64,000 bases of DNA from Hyphomicrobiaceae bacterium (lineage in GTDB: Bacteria > Pseudomonadota > Alphaproteobacteria > Rhizobiales > Hyphomicrobiaceae). The stretch is from assembly GCA_020638055.1 (NCBI GenBank), contig JACKJH010000002.1:584750-648749 (forward strand), in the 5' to 3' direction. A program made the position numbers and the translations under genes. Below are positions 53,679 to 61,978 of the stretch, piece by piece (the first letter of the stretch is position 1; the number at the start of each line of letters is the position of its first letter). A model generated the notes under the pieces. It made no database searches and was not told where the DNA came from. It saw only the letters and a list, made by a program, of their open reading frames with translations.

Positions 53679-55352
53679 ATGGCCGTCAAGTCCGATATTG
53701 AAATCGCCCGCGAAGCGAAAATGAACCCGATTGCCGAGGTCGCTGCCAAGGTCGACGTACCTGCAGATGCCTTGCTGAACTACGGGCCCTACAAGGCCAA
53801 GGTCTCCTATGACTTTATCGAGGCGCAGAAAGACAAAAAGGACGGCAAGCTGATCCTTGTGACGGCGATCTCGCCGACCCCGGCTGGCGAGGGCAAGACC
53901 ACAACAACCGTGGGCCTTGGAGATGGTCTAAACCGCATCGGCAAAAAGGCCATGATGTGTTTGCGCGAACCCTCTTTGGGACCGTGCTTCGGCGTCAAGG
54001 GCGGCGCTGCGGGTGGCGGCTACGCCCAGGTCGTTCCCATGGAGGACATTAACCTCCACTTCACGGGCGACTTCCATGCCATCACGTCAGCACACAACCT
54101 GCTTTCTGCTCTGCTCGACAACCATATCTACTGGGGCAATGCCCTGGGTCTCGACGCACGGCGCATCGCATGGAAGCGTGTGCTGGATATGAATGATCGT
54201 GCGCTGCGCCAGATCGTCAATTCACTGGGCGGAGTGGGCAACGGCTTCCCGCGTCAAGACGGGTTCGATATCACGGTCGCCTCAGAAGTGATGGCCATCC
54301 TGTGCCTTGCCAACGACCTTGAGGACCTGGAGCGCCGGCTTGGCAATATCGTCGTCGGCCAGACCCGCGACAAGAAACTGATCCGCGCCCGTGAGTTGAA
54401 AGGCGACGGCGCCATGACCGTGTTGCTGAAGGACGCCCTGATGCCCAACATGGTTCAGACGCTGGAGAACAATCCGGTCTTCATTCACGGCGGGCCATTT
54501 GCCAACATTGCACACGGCTGCAACTCGGTGCTCGCAACCAAGACAGCACTCAAACTCGCAGATTATGTCGTTACCGAAGCAGGTTTCGGCGCCGACCTGG
54601 GAGCCGAGAAGTTTTTCGATATCAAGTGCCGCAAGGCTGGCCTGCAGCCGACTGCCGCTGTCATCGTTGCCACGGTGCGCGCGCTCAAGATGCACGGTGG
54701 CGTCGCCAAGGACGATCTCAAGGGTGAGAACGCCGCGGCGGTGGCCAAAGGTTGCGAGAACCTGAAGCGTCATATCGAGAACGTGCGTAAGTTCGGCGTC
54801 CCGCCGGTCGTTGCGATCAACCGTTTCATCACTGACTCGGATGCCGAAGTCGCCGAAGTCATGAAGGCCGCTGAAAGCATGGGAACGAAAGCCTTCACCT
54901 GCACGCACTGGTCTGACGGTGGCGCAGGCACCGAGGAGCTTGCCAAGCACGTGGTGGAAATGGCTGATTCCGGTCAGGCGAACTTCAAGCCTCTCTACAG
55001 CGACGACATGCCGTTGCGTGACAAGGTCAAGACAATCGCCACCGAGATCTATCGTGCCGCGGACATTTCTTGCGATGGCAGCATCGAAGCGCGCTTCAAG
55101 GAACTGGAAGACGCAGGCTTCGGCAAACTACCGGTGTGCATGGCCAAGACACAGTATTCGTTTTCAACCAATCCGAACCTGCGTGGGGCTCCCACGGGAC
55201 ACATCGTTCCGATCCGCGAATTACGGCTGTCAGCCGGTGCGGAATTCATCGTTGCAGTTACCGGTGAGATCATGACCATGCCGGGACTGCCGCGTGTGCC
55301 CTCTGCCGACTCGATCCATCTGAAAGATGGTCTTATCCAGGGCCTGTTCTGA
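53679..55352 (+). CDS. fhs: Formate-tetrahydrofolate ligase
   Basis: 557 residues. It makes 10-formyl-THF from formate, THF and ATP. The ATP site TPAGEGKTTTTVGLGDGLNRIGKKAMMCLREPSLGPCFGVKGGAAGGGYAQV, split into conserved blocks, and LHFTGDFHAITSAHNLLSALLDNHIYWGN are fully family-like. ATG at 53679 follows GGAGGAAC. It ends the oxc operon, allowing part of the formate to enter C1 assimilation rather than be oxidised by FdhAB. Confidence 0.97.
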   Translation: MAVKSDIEIAREAKMNPIAEVAAKVDVPADALLNYGPYKAKVSYDFIEAQKDKKDGKLILVTAISPTPAGEGKTTTTVGLGDGLNRIGKKAMMCLREPSLGPCFGVKGGAAGGGYAQVVPMEDINLHFTGDFHAITSAHNLLSALLDNHIYWGNALGLDARRIAWKRVLDMNDRALRQIVNSLGGVGNGFPRQDGFDITVASEVMAILCLANDLEDLERRLGNIVVGQTRDKKLIRARELKGDGAMTVLLKDALMPNMVQTLENNPVFIHGGPFANIAHGCNSVLATKTALKLADYVVTEAGFGADLGAEKFFDIKCRKAGLQPTAAVIVATVRALKMHGGVAKDDLKGENAAAVAKGCENLKRHIENVRKFGVPPVVAINRFITDSDAEVAEVMKAAESMGTKAFTCTHWSDGGAGTEELAKHVVEMADSGQANFKPLYSDDMPLRDKVKTIATEIYRAADISCDGSIEARFKELEDAGFGKLPVCMAKTQYSFSTNPNLRGAPTGHIVPIRELRLSAGAEFIVAVTGEIMTMPGLPRVPSADSIHLKDGLIQGLF

Positions 55353-55386
55353 TATTGGCTCTGGTGTACTTCTCCCGCAACGACGC

Positions 55387-55417
55387 AAAGGCCCTGCTTT
55401 CGCAGGGCCTTTGTTTT
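55387..55417 (+). terminator. Terminator of the oxc-fhs operon
   Basis: AAAGGCCCTGC (55387-55397) and GCAGGGCCTTT (55402-55412) form a perfect 11-bp stem with loop TTTC, followed by GTTTTT. It is 35 bp after the fhs stop. Confidence 0.95.
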
Positions 55418-55507
55418 TGGGCCTCATAAGAGCGCCGTGCGCAATATCGGAACCAATTCTGTTGCTAAAGCCCGCCCTGCGGGTCGTGCCCTCGTGAGAA
55501 AGGCGGG

Positions 55508-55602
55508 CTAGAGCGCATTCCGATCCAATGGAATAGGATCAGCGCTCTAGTTTCTTGTTTGGTCGCATTTTCTTTGACGAACTGCTGCACACTTCGGCTA
55601 AA
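55508..55602 (+). repeat. CTAG-bounded palindromic modules before the tandem repeat
   Basis: The first module, 55508-55550, runs CTAGAGCGC...GCGCTCTAG. It is followed by a chimera of the TTTGGTCGCATTTTC module and the CACACTTCGGCTAAACATGC type seen at 61.8 kb. Confidence 0.65.
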
Positions 55603-55788
55603 CATGCTCCTTCATTTGACTGGAGCATGTTTTTCACGCCGAACCGCTGCACACTTCGGCTAAACATGCTCCTTCATTTGACTGGAGCATGTTTTTCACG
55701 CCGAACCGCTGCACACTTCGGCTAAACATGCTCCTTCATTTGACTGGAGCATGTTTTTCACGCTGAACCGCGTTACACTTCAGCTAAA
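55603..55788 (+). repeat. 62-bp tandem repeat, three units
   Basis: The words CATGCTCC occur at 55603, 55665 and 55727, exactly 62 bp apart; a fourth partial unit starts at 55789. Each unit contains a hairpin CATGCTCC...GGAGCATG with an 11-base loop. The third unit has several substitutions. The array sits against the stop codon of the antiporter gene. Confidence 0.92.
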
Positions 55789-55794
55789 CATGCT

Positions 55795-57282
55795 CTAACC
55801 GCGTTGCTGTTCCTGCTGTTCTTTTCGCATGACATTCCCGTTGTCATGCTGTTGCAAGAGTTGCGTCGTGCCCTCGCCAACCTCGCTGGCCGTGGTTGCA
55901 ACTTTTGCTGCCGCGGCCGCCGCTTCCGCCTTGGCCACTAGAACACGTTGACGCCGTGCCTCAGCCATGCGGCTGGCATAGCGTTGCAGAAGTTGGGGAT
56001 GACCGACGACGCGCTTGCTGAACTTGAAGCCGCGCACCATCGCCGCCTGTGCCCGCGATACATCGTCAACTTCGTCGGAATAGGCAAAGACCAAGGCAAG
56101 CCTCAGGCTCTCCATGCCCATCTTCGATGCACCGTGAACGCGCTTTACGGCACTCATCCAGATCGGACTGAGAAGCAGTGAAAGTACGATAACCGAGATG
56201 GCGAGTTTGTATCCTGCCGCATCCAGGACGCCATTCGCCAAACCGACCGCAGCCAACACGAATGAGAACTCCCCGATCTGGCCGATGATCAACCCGGCCT
56301 GATAGGCATCCGTCCAACTGCACCCCACCAGTCGCAGAATAGCGATATTTGCCAGCGACTTGACGATCAGGACGCCAACGACGAAAAGGCCGACGAGAAC
56401 GAGGTTGGATAAGATAAAATCGACATCCAGCAGCAGGCCGATTGCCACAAAGAACAGCACCATCAGCACACCCTGAATGGGCTCCATGGCGTCGATCGCT
56501 TCGGTGCGGAGCGTGGTCTTGCCCACCAGTAGTCCGGCAAGGAAGGCGCCGTAGGCAGGTGAAAATCCAAGCACGCCAGACAAGGTTGCCGCCGAGCAGC
56601 ACACCGCAAGAGCAGTCAGCGTGACCATCTCCACGCGGCCCATAATGTGGACTTCGCCGGGAAAGTGCAGTTTGCCGCGCGGACCGAGTACGCCGATGAA
56701 GACTGCAAGGCCACCTACTGCCAGCACCACAGTCACCAAGGTCGAAGGTTCAAAGCTGATGCCACTACCCCATGAATTGGCCAGGATGAGCATCGGCACG
56801 ATGGCAATATCCTGGGCAATCATGACGGCAACCACGATACGGCCAAGTTCGCTTCTGAGTTCGCCTATATCTTCAAGTATCTTGAGCGCGACCGCAGTCG
56901 AAGACATTGTGACGACAAAGGCCAGCAATAAAGCCTGTTGCATGGTCCAATCCAGGACACTGGCAAATATCAGCATCGTGCCGATTGCCAGCAACAGTTG
57001 TCCCAGCACCGTCAATGCGGCCGGCTTCAGATCGGCGATGAATGCCTTTAGCGATATCTCCATGCCCACCAGGAACAGCAGAAACACCACGCCGATTTCA
57101 GCGACAAGCGGTACAGCTTCAACGCGTGGAACAAATCCAAGTACTGCCGGCCCAAGCACAACGCCGGCTAGGATGTAGCCGACCAGCGGCGGCTGCTTCA
57201 GCCGAACCATGACCATGCCCATCGTCACGGCCGCCAATGTGAGAATTGCTATGGCCAGGAGATGTGGTAGCTGCTCTTCCAT
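55795..57282 (-). CDS. CPA2 family cation:proton antiporter (Kef-type)
   Basis: 495 residues, about 12-13 membrane helices from residue 8 to 395. Family features: KQPPLVGYILAGVVLGPAVLG, GVVFLLFLVGMEISLKAF, TMSSTAVALKILEDIGELRSELGRIVVAVMIAQDIAIVPML, and QIGEFSFVLAAVGL. The NAD-binding domain found in KefB/C is absent; instead a 100-residue cytosolic tail with an Ala/Gln-rich end follows. It exchanges H+ for K+ or Na+. I chose the ATG at 57282. Its TAG stop (cta at 55795) is part of the CTCTA edge of the repeat array, so the last codons may have been modified by repeat insertion. Confidence 0.9.
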   Translation of the reverse strand: MEEQLPHLLAIAILTLAAVTMGMVMVRLKQPPLVGYILAGVVLGPAVLGFVPRVEAVPLVAEIGVVFLLFLVGMEISLKAFIADLKPAALTVLGQLLLAIGTMLIFASVLDWTMQQALLLAFVVTMSSTAVALKILEDIGELRSELGRIVVAVMIAQDIAIVPMLILANSWGSGISFEPSTLVTVVLAVGGLAVFIGVLGPRGKLHFPGEVHIMGRVEMVTLTALAVCCSAATLSGVLGFSPAYGAFLAGLLVGKTTLRTEAIDAMEPIQGVLMVLFFVAIGLLLDVDFILSNLVLVGLFVVGVLIVKSLANIAILRLVGCSWTDAYQAGLIIGQIGEFSFVLAAVGLANGVLDAAGYKLAISVIVLSLLLSPIWMSAVKRVHGASKMGMESLRLALVFAYSDEVDDVSRAQAAMVRGFKFSKRVVGHPQLLQRYASRMAEARRQRVLVAKAEAAAAAAKVATTASEVGEGTTQLLQQHDNGNVMRKEQQEQQRG

Positions 57283-57467
57283 CCCGCTGGTTCCCCCTCC
57301 TTGATGCGAGCGTATTGCCGGCAAAACATATACACCCCAGGCTTGGTAGTTTAGAACGGGTCAGCCCTGGTTTGTATCAAATCTGCTTTCGATCTACAGC
57401 GGCACGCACAATAGCCAGGTTCCCAGGTGTGAGGCCTCGCGCACAACGATTACGCATCACCGGTCCC

Positions 57468-58469
57468 TCACCGGTCCGCCGCCAAAGTCCTGTAAGCTGC
57501 TTCGCAGTCTACCTGCATCTGCGCCACAAGTTCCTCTGGGCTGTTGAACCGACGGTCTGCGCGGATGAATTCGACAAACGATACTTCCAGTGTTCGGCCA
57601 TAGAGGTCACCGTCGAAATCCAGCAGAAAGATTTCAAGCAATACGCCGCCGTCATCGAATGTCGGTCGCGTGCCCAGATAGGCAACACCCATGTGCCGAC
57701 CTTGTGTTGCAGCCGGGGTGTCGCCACCCGCTGTAGAAACAATATCACTCAAAGGTGAACTGGCGGTTTGTCCGTCCGCAATTTCAACCCACACGGCATA
57801 GATGCCGTGCGCCAAGGCGGTACCTGGTTGCAAAGCGATATTGGCAGTGGGAAATCCAAGCCCCGTGCCACGCTTGGCGCCACCCACAACACGCCCGCGA
57901 ACGCGCCAAGGCTCGCCAAGATCGACAGCCGCCCCGCGAACATCTCCTTGCGCCAGCTTCAGCCGCACGCCTGTGGATGAGAAAACCTCGCCATCTTCGG
58001 CAACCGGGCTTACCACTGACACCCCAAAGCCGAGATCCTGTCCCGCCACCTTCATCGTCTCAGGCGTACCTGCGCGCCCTTTGCCGAAAAAGAAATCATA
58101 ACCGATAACGATGTGGCGCGGAGCCAACCGCGCGACAAGTACGTCCTCGATAAACTGGTTTGCCGATAGCGACGCAAACGCGCGGTCGAACTTCAGCACG
58201 ACAACCACATCGATACCGAACTGCGCAAGGCGCTTCAGTTTCAACGGTAACGGCGTCAGGTGAAAGTGCGGCTCGTTGGGCTGGAACAATTCGCGCGGAT
58301 GCGGCTCAAAAACGATCACGCCAGCAGGTGCGCCAAGCGTTCTGGCCTTGGCACACACCTTTGCAATCAGCGCCTGGTGACCTTTGTGCACACCGTCGAA
58401 ATTGCCGATTGCCAGAACACCGCCCTTGACCTCGTCTGGTGCAGCCTCGTTCCCGGTAACAACCAGCAT
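57468..58469 (-). CDS. ribF: Bifunctional riboflavin kinase/FAD synthetase
   Basis: 333 residues. N-terminal FAD synthetase domain: VLAIGNFDGVHKGHQALI (HxGH-like site), FEPHPRELF, GYDFFFGKGRAGT. Flavokinase domain from about residue 200: RGRVVGGAKRGTGLGFPTANI and GVAYLGTRPTFDDGGVLLEIFLLDFDGDLYGRTLEVSFVEFIRADRRF. It makes FMN and FAD, cofactors for sqr, fdhB and others here. ATG at 58469 was chosen (GGGGGG upstream); longer frames add unconserved sequence. Confidence 0.96.
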   Translation of the reverse strand: MLVVTGNEAAPDEVKGGVLAIGNFDGVHKGHQALIAKVCAKARTLGAPAGVIVFEPHPRELFQPNEPHFHLTPLPLKLKRLAQFGIDVVVVLKFDRAFASLSANQFIEDVLVARLAPRHIVIGYDFFFGKGRAGTPETMKVAGQDLGFGVSVVSPVAEDGEVFSSTGVRLKLAQGDVRGAAVDLGEPWRVRGRVVGGAKRGTGLGFPTANIALQPGTALAHGIYAVWVEIADGQTASSPLSDIVSTAGGDTPAATQGRHMGVAYLGTRPTFDDGGVLLEIFLLDFDGDLYGRTLEVSFVEFIRADRRFNSPEELVAQMQVDCEAAYRTLAADR

Positions 58470-58543
58470 TTGCCCCCCATTGTCTTCACGACATCGCTTC
58501 ATCCGACATCGTTTAACATTCGCGGCCGTAAAGGAGGAACCGG

Positions 58544-58584
58544 AAAAAAGCCGGATGGGGATGGCAAGCGAAACCATCCCCATC
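58544..58584 (-). terminator. Hairpin with T-run between the MaoC gene and ribF
   Basis: GATGGGGATGG and its complement (58554-58564, 58574-58584) form a perfect 11-bp stem with a 9-base loop. On the minus strand CGGCTTTTTTCC follows. It probably ends the MaoC transcript before ribF. Confidence 0.7.
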
Positions 58585-58606
58585 GAAAAATGCCAGTGTC
58601 TGGACC

Positions 58607-58773
58607 CTAGTGTGGCGTCGCGCCTTAGTTGACCGACGTTGCGGCCCACGCGGAGTCAACTAAGGCGCGTTGAATGCCACACTAAGTTCATGATTTTGCT
58701 AGTGGCCTTCATGTCGCGCCAAAATCATATGCGGTTGCGGCCATGTTTCGATTTTGGCGCGACAGGCCACTAG
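58607..58773 (+). repeat. 167-bp double-hairpin repeat, copy B
   Basis: Same length and two-hairpin layout as copy A (29176-29342), also bounded by CTAG. Stem differences between copies include paired changes (T-A to C-G) in both hairpins, while loops vary freely. Confidence 0.85.
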
Positions 58774-58849
58774 GGCAGTGAGCTAGGGACCGTTGACGCC
58801 CCCTTGGGCAAATAGGTGCGATGAAGCGGGTTGCAAAGAATGCGACGCT

Positions 58850-59281
58850 TTATGCACCGCGCGAGGGCACCATCAGCATGGCTTCGCCAACCACCACCGG
58901 CTTTCCGTCGACGGCACAAATGCATTCGAACTTCGCCCGCTTTTTCTCCGGGACCAGTTCCGTCACCTTCACGGTTGTCACCACCGTGTCGCCGATCTTG
59001 ACGGGCGCTTTGAACGCAAGCGTCTGCGACATGTAGATCGCGCCGGGCCCCGGCATCTGCATTCCGAAAACCGCCGAGATGTAGGCGGCTGACAGCATGC
59101 CGTGAGCGATGCGCTCCTTGAATATGGTTTTTGCCGCATAGTCGGCATCCATGTGAACCGGATTGCGGTCGCCAGAAAGCTCAGCAAATGTGGTGATGAT
59201 ATCTTCGGTCACGGTGTTGGATTGCGACGCTTCCATGCCGACGGAAAGATCTTCAATACAATAGCTATTCTGTGTCGACAT
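58850..59281 (-). CDS. MaoC family dehydratase (R-specific enoyl-CoA hydratase type)
   Basis: 143 residues, hot-dog fold. The hydratase 2 motif is visible: AELSGDRNPVHMDADYAAKTIFKERIAHGMLSAAYISAVFGMQMPGPGA, with catalytic Asp (GDRNP) and His (NPVH). This is the PhaJ type that hydrates enoyl-CoA to (R)-3-hydroxyacyl-CoA. It stands alone, so the substrate pathway is unclear. The terminator-like hairpin and a 167-bp repeat follow it. Confidence 0.92.
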   Translation of the reverse strand: MSTQNSYCIEDLSVGMEASQSNTVTEDIITTFAELSGDRNPVHMDADYAAKTIFKERIAHGMLSAAYISAVFGMQMPGPGAIYMSQTLAFKAPVKIGDTVVTTVKVTELVPEKKRAKFECICAVDGKPVVVGEAMLMVPSRGA

Positions 59282-59620
59282 GGCCTGATCCTCTTATGTC
59301 TGGTTTGTTGCTCTGCCTGGAAAGCCGCAGCACCGGGCGTCTTATGCCAATTGCGATCGGCCAGCACCCCAAGGCAGCTTGAAAGACGGAGGTCACACTA
59401 GCCGTGCCCCCCTGCCCCCGCAACGTTAATGTTGCACCGCAGCGTAGGCAATTCGATCGAGCAGGCGAAGCCTGGGCGTCACATCATGGTGCAACGCCCA
59501 CTTGTTATTTTGTTGCACAACACCTGTGCGGCTCCTATAAGTCACGCCATTCCCCTTATTTTCGTCCTTTCGTCAAGGCCCCTGCCCGCCCGTCGCGGCC
59601 GGGGAACAGGAGAAAAGCAT
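59282..59620. other. Intergenic region between divergent MaoC gene and trcR
   Basis: About 340 bp that should contain both promoters. The heptamer GTGCAAC (near 59490) is repeated inverted as GTTGCAC (near 59511), a possible weak site; no gene or strong hairpin seen. Confidence 0.4.
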
Positions 59621-60568
59621 ATGAGCGACCGTAAACCATTGATGCCGAAGGCCACGGCTGTCTGGCTGGTCGACAATACGTCGCTGACATTTAATCAGAT
59701 TGCAGAATTCTGCGACCTGCACGTCTTGGAGGTCAAAGGCATTGCCGACGGTGATGTGGCGCAGGGTATTCGTGGCCTGGACCCAATAAGCCGGGGGCAA
59801 ATCACCCGGGCGGAAATCGAGCGTGGGGAAAAGGATTCCTCCCACAAACTTCGTGTCGCCGAAGCCGGGGTGAAAATTCCAGAGGTTCGCCGCAAACGTT
59901 ATACGCCGGTTTCCCTTCGCCAAGAGAAGCCTAATGCGGTCCTTTGGCTGCTGCGCAACCATCCCGAGTTGAAAGACAGCCAGATTATTCGGCTAATCGG
60001 CACAACCAAGCAGACAATCGGTCAGATCCGGGACCGTTCGCATTGGAACTCGCCGAATCTGCAGCCCAATGATCCCGTTACTCTTGGCATTTGCACCCAG
60101 GTGGACCTGGATGCGGAGGTGAAAAAAGCGGCCCGCAGGCTCGAACGCGAGCGCAAACTTTCTGGTGAGCCGGAAGAAAAGAGCGAAAGCCTATTGCCGA
60201 CGGAACAGACCACTGCGGCGATGCCAACTGCGGAAATTCTTTCGCGAGAAACCCACCAGCACACCGAGAGTGAGGCTGAAGAAGAAGCTCGCGTGTTTGC
60301 GCGCCTCAAGCAGATGTCGGGACCAAAAGACGACGACAACGAAGACGACGAGGGCGCACAAACTGAACCTGCAACCGCCAGCGATGCTGTGGACGCTCTT
60401 TCGCAAGACACTGACGTTACCGAAGAGCCCACCGATGAATCTGGTGGTGTGGAAACTGGCGCGGTGCAACAGTCTGACGATGAGACCGGCGAAGAAAAAG
60501 AGGGAACGGATACGTCTGCGTCTGAAACTTCAACAGCCGATACCGACCCTGAAAAACGGGAGGGTTGA
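59621..60568 (+). CDS. trcR: Cell cycle transcriptional regulator TrcR (DUF1013)
   Basis: 315 residues. Residues 1-175 match DUF1013/TrcR: PLMPKATAVWLVDNTSLTFNQIAEFCDLHVLEVKGIADGDVAQGI, DPISRGQITRAEIERGE, NAVLWLLRNHPELKDSQIIRLIGTTKQTIGQIRDRSHWNSPNL. The remaining 140 residues are an acidic, low-complexity extension (EDDEGAQTEPATASDAVDAL) longer than usual for the family as I recall. TrcR is reported to affect cell-cycle genes in alphaproteobacteria. ATG at 59621 follows AGGAGAAAAG; the longer frame is rejected. Confidence 0.92.
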   Translation: MSDRKPLMPKATAVWLVDNTSLTFNQIAEFCDLHVLEVKGIADGDVAQGIRGLDPISRGQITRAEIERGEKDSSHKLRVAEAGVKIPEVRRKRYTPVSLRQEKPNAVLWLLRNHPELKDSQIIRLIGTTKQTIGQIRDRSHWNSPNLQPNDPVTLGICTQVDLDAEVKKAARRLERERKLSGEPEEKSESLLPTEQTTAAMPTAEILSRETHQHTESEAEEEARVFARLKQMSGPKDDDNEDDEGAQTEPATASDAVDALSQDTDVTEEPTDESGGVETGAVQQSDDETGEEKEGTDTSASETSTADTDPEKREG

Positions 60569-60711
60569 AACGGACTTTTCTCTGGCAGTTGCGCCCTTCG
60601 CCAGCGTCCGCGATCGCACCTTGAACCGCAATTCTTCAGGGGCGACAAATTGTTATTGTAGAGCCCGCCAACATCTCAATGAACTGTGCGCGGGCTCTAT
60701 GCGTTCAAGCC

Positions 60712-61515
60712 CTATTCGTTGGGCTCAGGCGGCGCCACGCGTCCACTAAGTGCAAGACGACCGCCATCGGCCCAGACCGTCGTTCCCGTGAGATAGCTTG
60801 CTTCCTTACTGGCAAGCCAGGCAATCACTGAGGCCACCTCGGCAGGAGAACCAAAGCGCCCCAGCGGTGTCTGGCTCAGCGCCTGTTTGCGCGCAGCTTC
60901 GTCGGAAAAGACCTCCGCAACCATATCCGTCTCGATCGCACCGGGCCCAACCGCATTGACGCGAATGCCATAGGGGGCAAGCGCAACTGCCATCGACCGC
61001 GTGAGTTGTTCAAGTCCACCCTTGGACACCGCGTAGGCCGTGTGCTCGGGCAGGCCGAAGCGCGAGTTTATGGATGTAACGTTGATGATCGCGCCTGGCG
61101 CGCAGTTCTCATCGGCCTGGCACTGGCGCACCATCTGCTTGGCGACCGCCTGGGATATAAGAAAAGCGCCCTTGATATTGGTTCGCAGTACGCGATCGAA
61201 TTCTGCTTCCTCCAGTTCGAGGAAGGAAACGTTGTCGAGCGTGCCAGCGTTGTTGACAAGAATGTCAACCTTGCCGAAGGCATCGCGCGCCGAGGCGATC
61301 AGATTGTATACGCCAAGCCGCTCTGACACATCGGTATGGAAGTAGGTCGCTTCGCTTCCCGAGGCCTTCAAAGCGGCAACCACTGCATTGCCTTCCTTGT
61401 CCTTGACGTCGGCCACCACGACTTTGGCACCTTCTTTGGCAAGGCGCTCGACTGTGGCACGGCCAATGCCTTGTGCACCACCGGTTACGATGGCAACTTT
61501 TTTGGCAAGTAGCAT
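60712..61515 (-). CDS. SDR family oxidoreductase
   Basis: 267 residues, short-chain dehydrogenase/reductase. NAD(P) motif TGGAQGIGRA, NNAG in VDILVNNAGTLD, active site Ser in INVTSINSRFGLPEHTAYAVSKGGLEQL (Tyr-x-x-x-Lys), and RVNAVGPGAIETDM. ADVKD after strand 2 has Asp, suggesting NAD+ preference. The substrate is unknown; it stands alone. Confidence 0.93.
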   Translation of the reverse strand: MLLAKKVAIVTGGAQGIGRATVERLAKEGAKVVVADVKDKEGNAVVAALKASGSEATYFHTDVSERLGVYNLIASARDAFGKVDILVNNAGTLDNVSFLELEEAEFDRVLRTNIKGAFLISQAVAKQMVRQCQADENCAPGAIINVTSINSRFGLPEHTAYAVSKGGLEQLTRSMAVALAPYGIRVNAVGPGAIETDMVAEVFSDEAARKQALSQTPLGRFGSPAEVASVIAWLASKEASYLTGTTVWADGGRLALSGRVAPPEPNE

Positions 61516-61685
61516 GCCTGTCCTCGTTCAATAGATTGCAATTGATCCACCAGACCCCATGAGGCGCAATTGACTGATTGCGCGCAGGGCCAGGATGGGC
61601 GGCAACACTAAGCCGAGTTCATTCGAAATGAAACCTTTCGCGTTATGGTGCAGCAACGCTGCGTCGATGCAAGGATGATCCCAAT

Positions 61686-61725
61686 TAAAAAGACGCACCC
61701 AACGCCATAGGAGTTGGATGCGTCT
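61686..61725 (-). terminator. Terminator downstream of the propionyl-CoA synthetase gene
   Basis: AGACGCACCCAAC (61691-61703) and GTTGGATGCGTCT (61713-61725) form a 13-bp stem with one mismatch; TTTTT follows on the minus strand. The repeat block 61760-61967 would lie in the 3' part of this transcript. Confidence 0.8.
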
Positions 61726-61759
61726 GATACAGGTCAGCGGTCAAATCGGGCTTGAATAC

Positions 61760-61967
61760 CTAGAGCGCTTTTCGATCCCATGGAATCGGATCGACGCTCT
61801 AGCTTCTTGTTTGGTCGCATTTTCTGCGACGAACCGGTATCCACTTCCTCGGAAAATGCTCTAGATCGCGTTCACTTTTCACGGAATCACGAACGCGATC
61901 TATTTTCTTTTATTTTGAGCATGTTCTTCGCGCCGAACCGCGTACACTTCGGCTGAACATGCTCTAG
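61760..61967 (+). repeat. Composite of three CTAG-joined palindromic modules
   Basis: Module 1 at 61760-61802 (CTAGAGCG...CGCTCTAG), module 2 to 61864 (TTTGGTCGCATTTTC, GACGAACCGG), module 3 at 61861-61967. Module 3 holds the hairpins AGATCGCGTTC...GAACGCGATCT and GAGCATG...CATGCTC. Neighbouring modules share a CTAG. Module 3 is the inverted relative of 20505-20611. Confidence 0.8.
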
Positions 61968-61978
61968 CGGACTGCTTC

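Noticed and set aside
55603..55788. CRISPR array
   Set aside because: The 62-bp units are contiguous tandem repeats without unique spacers, and no cas genes are present.
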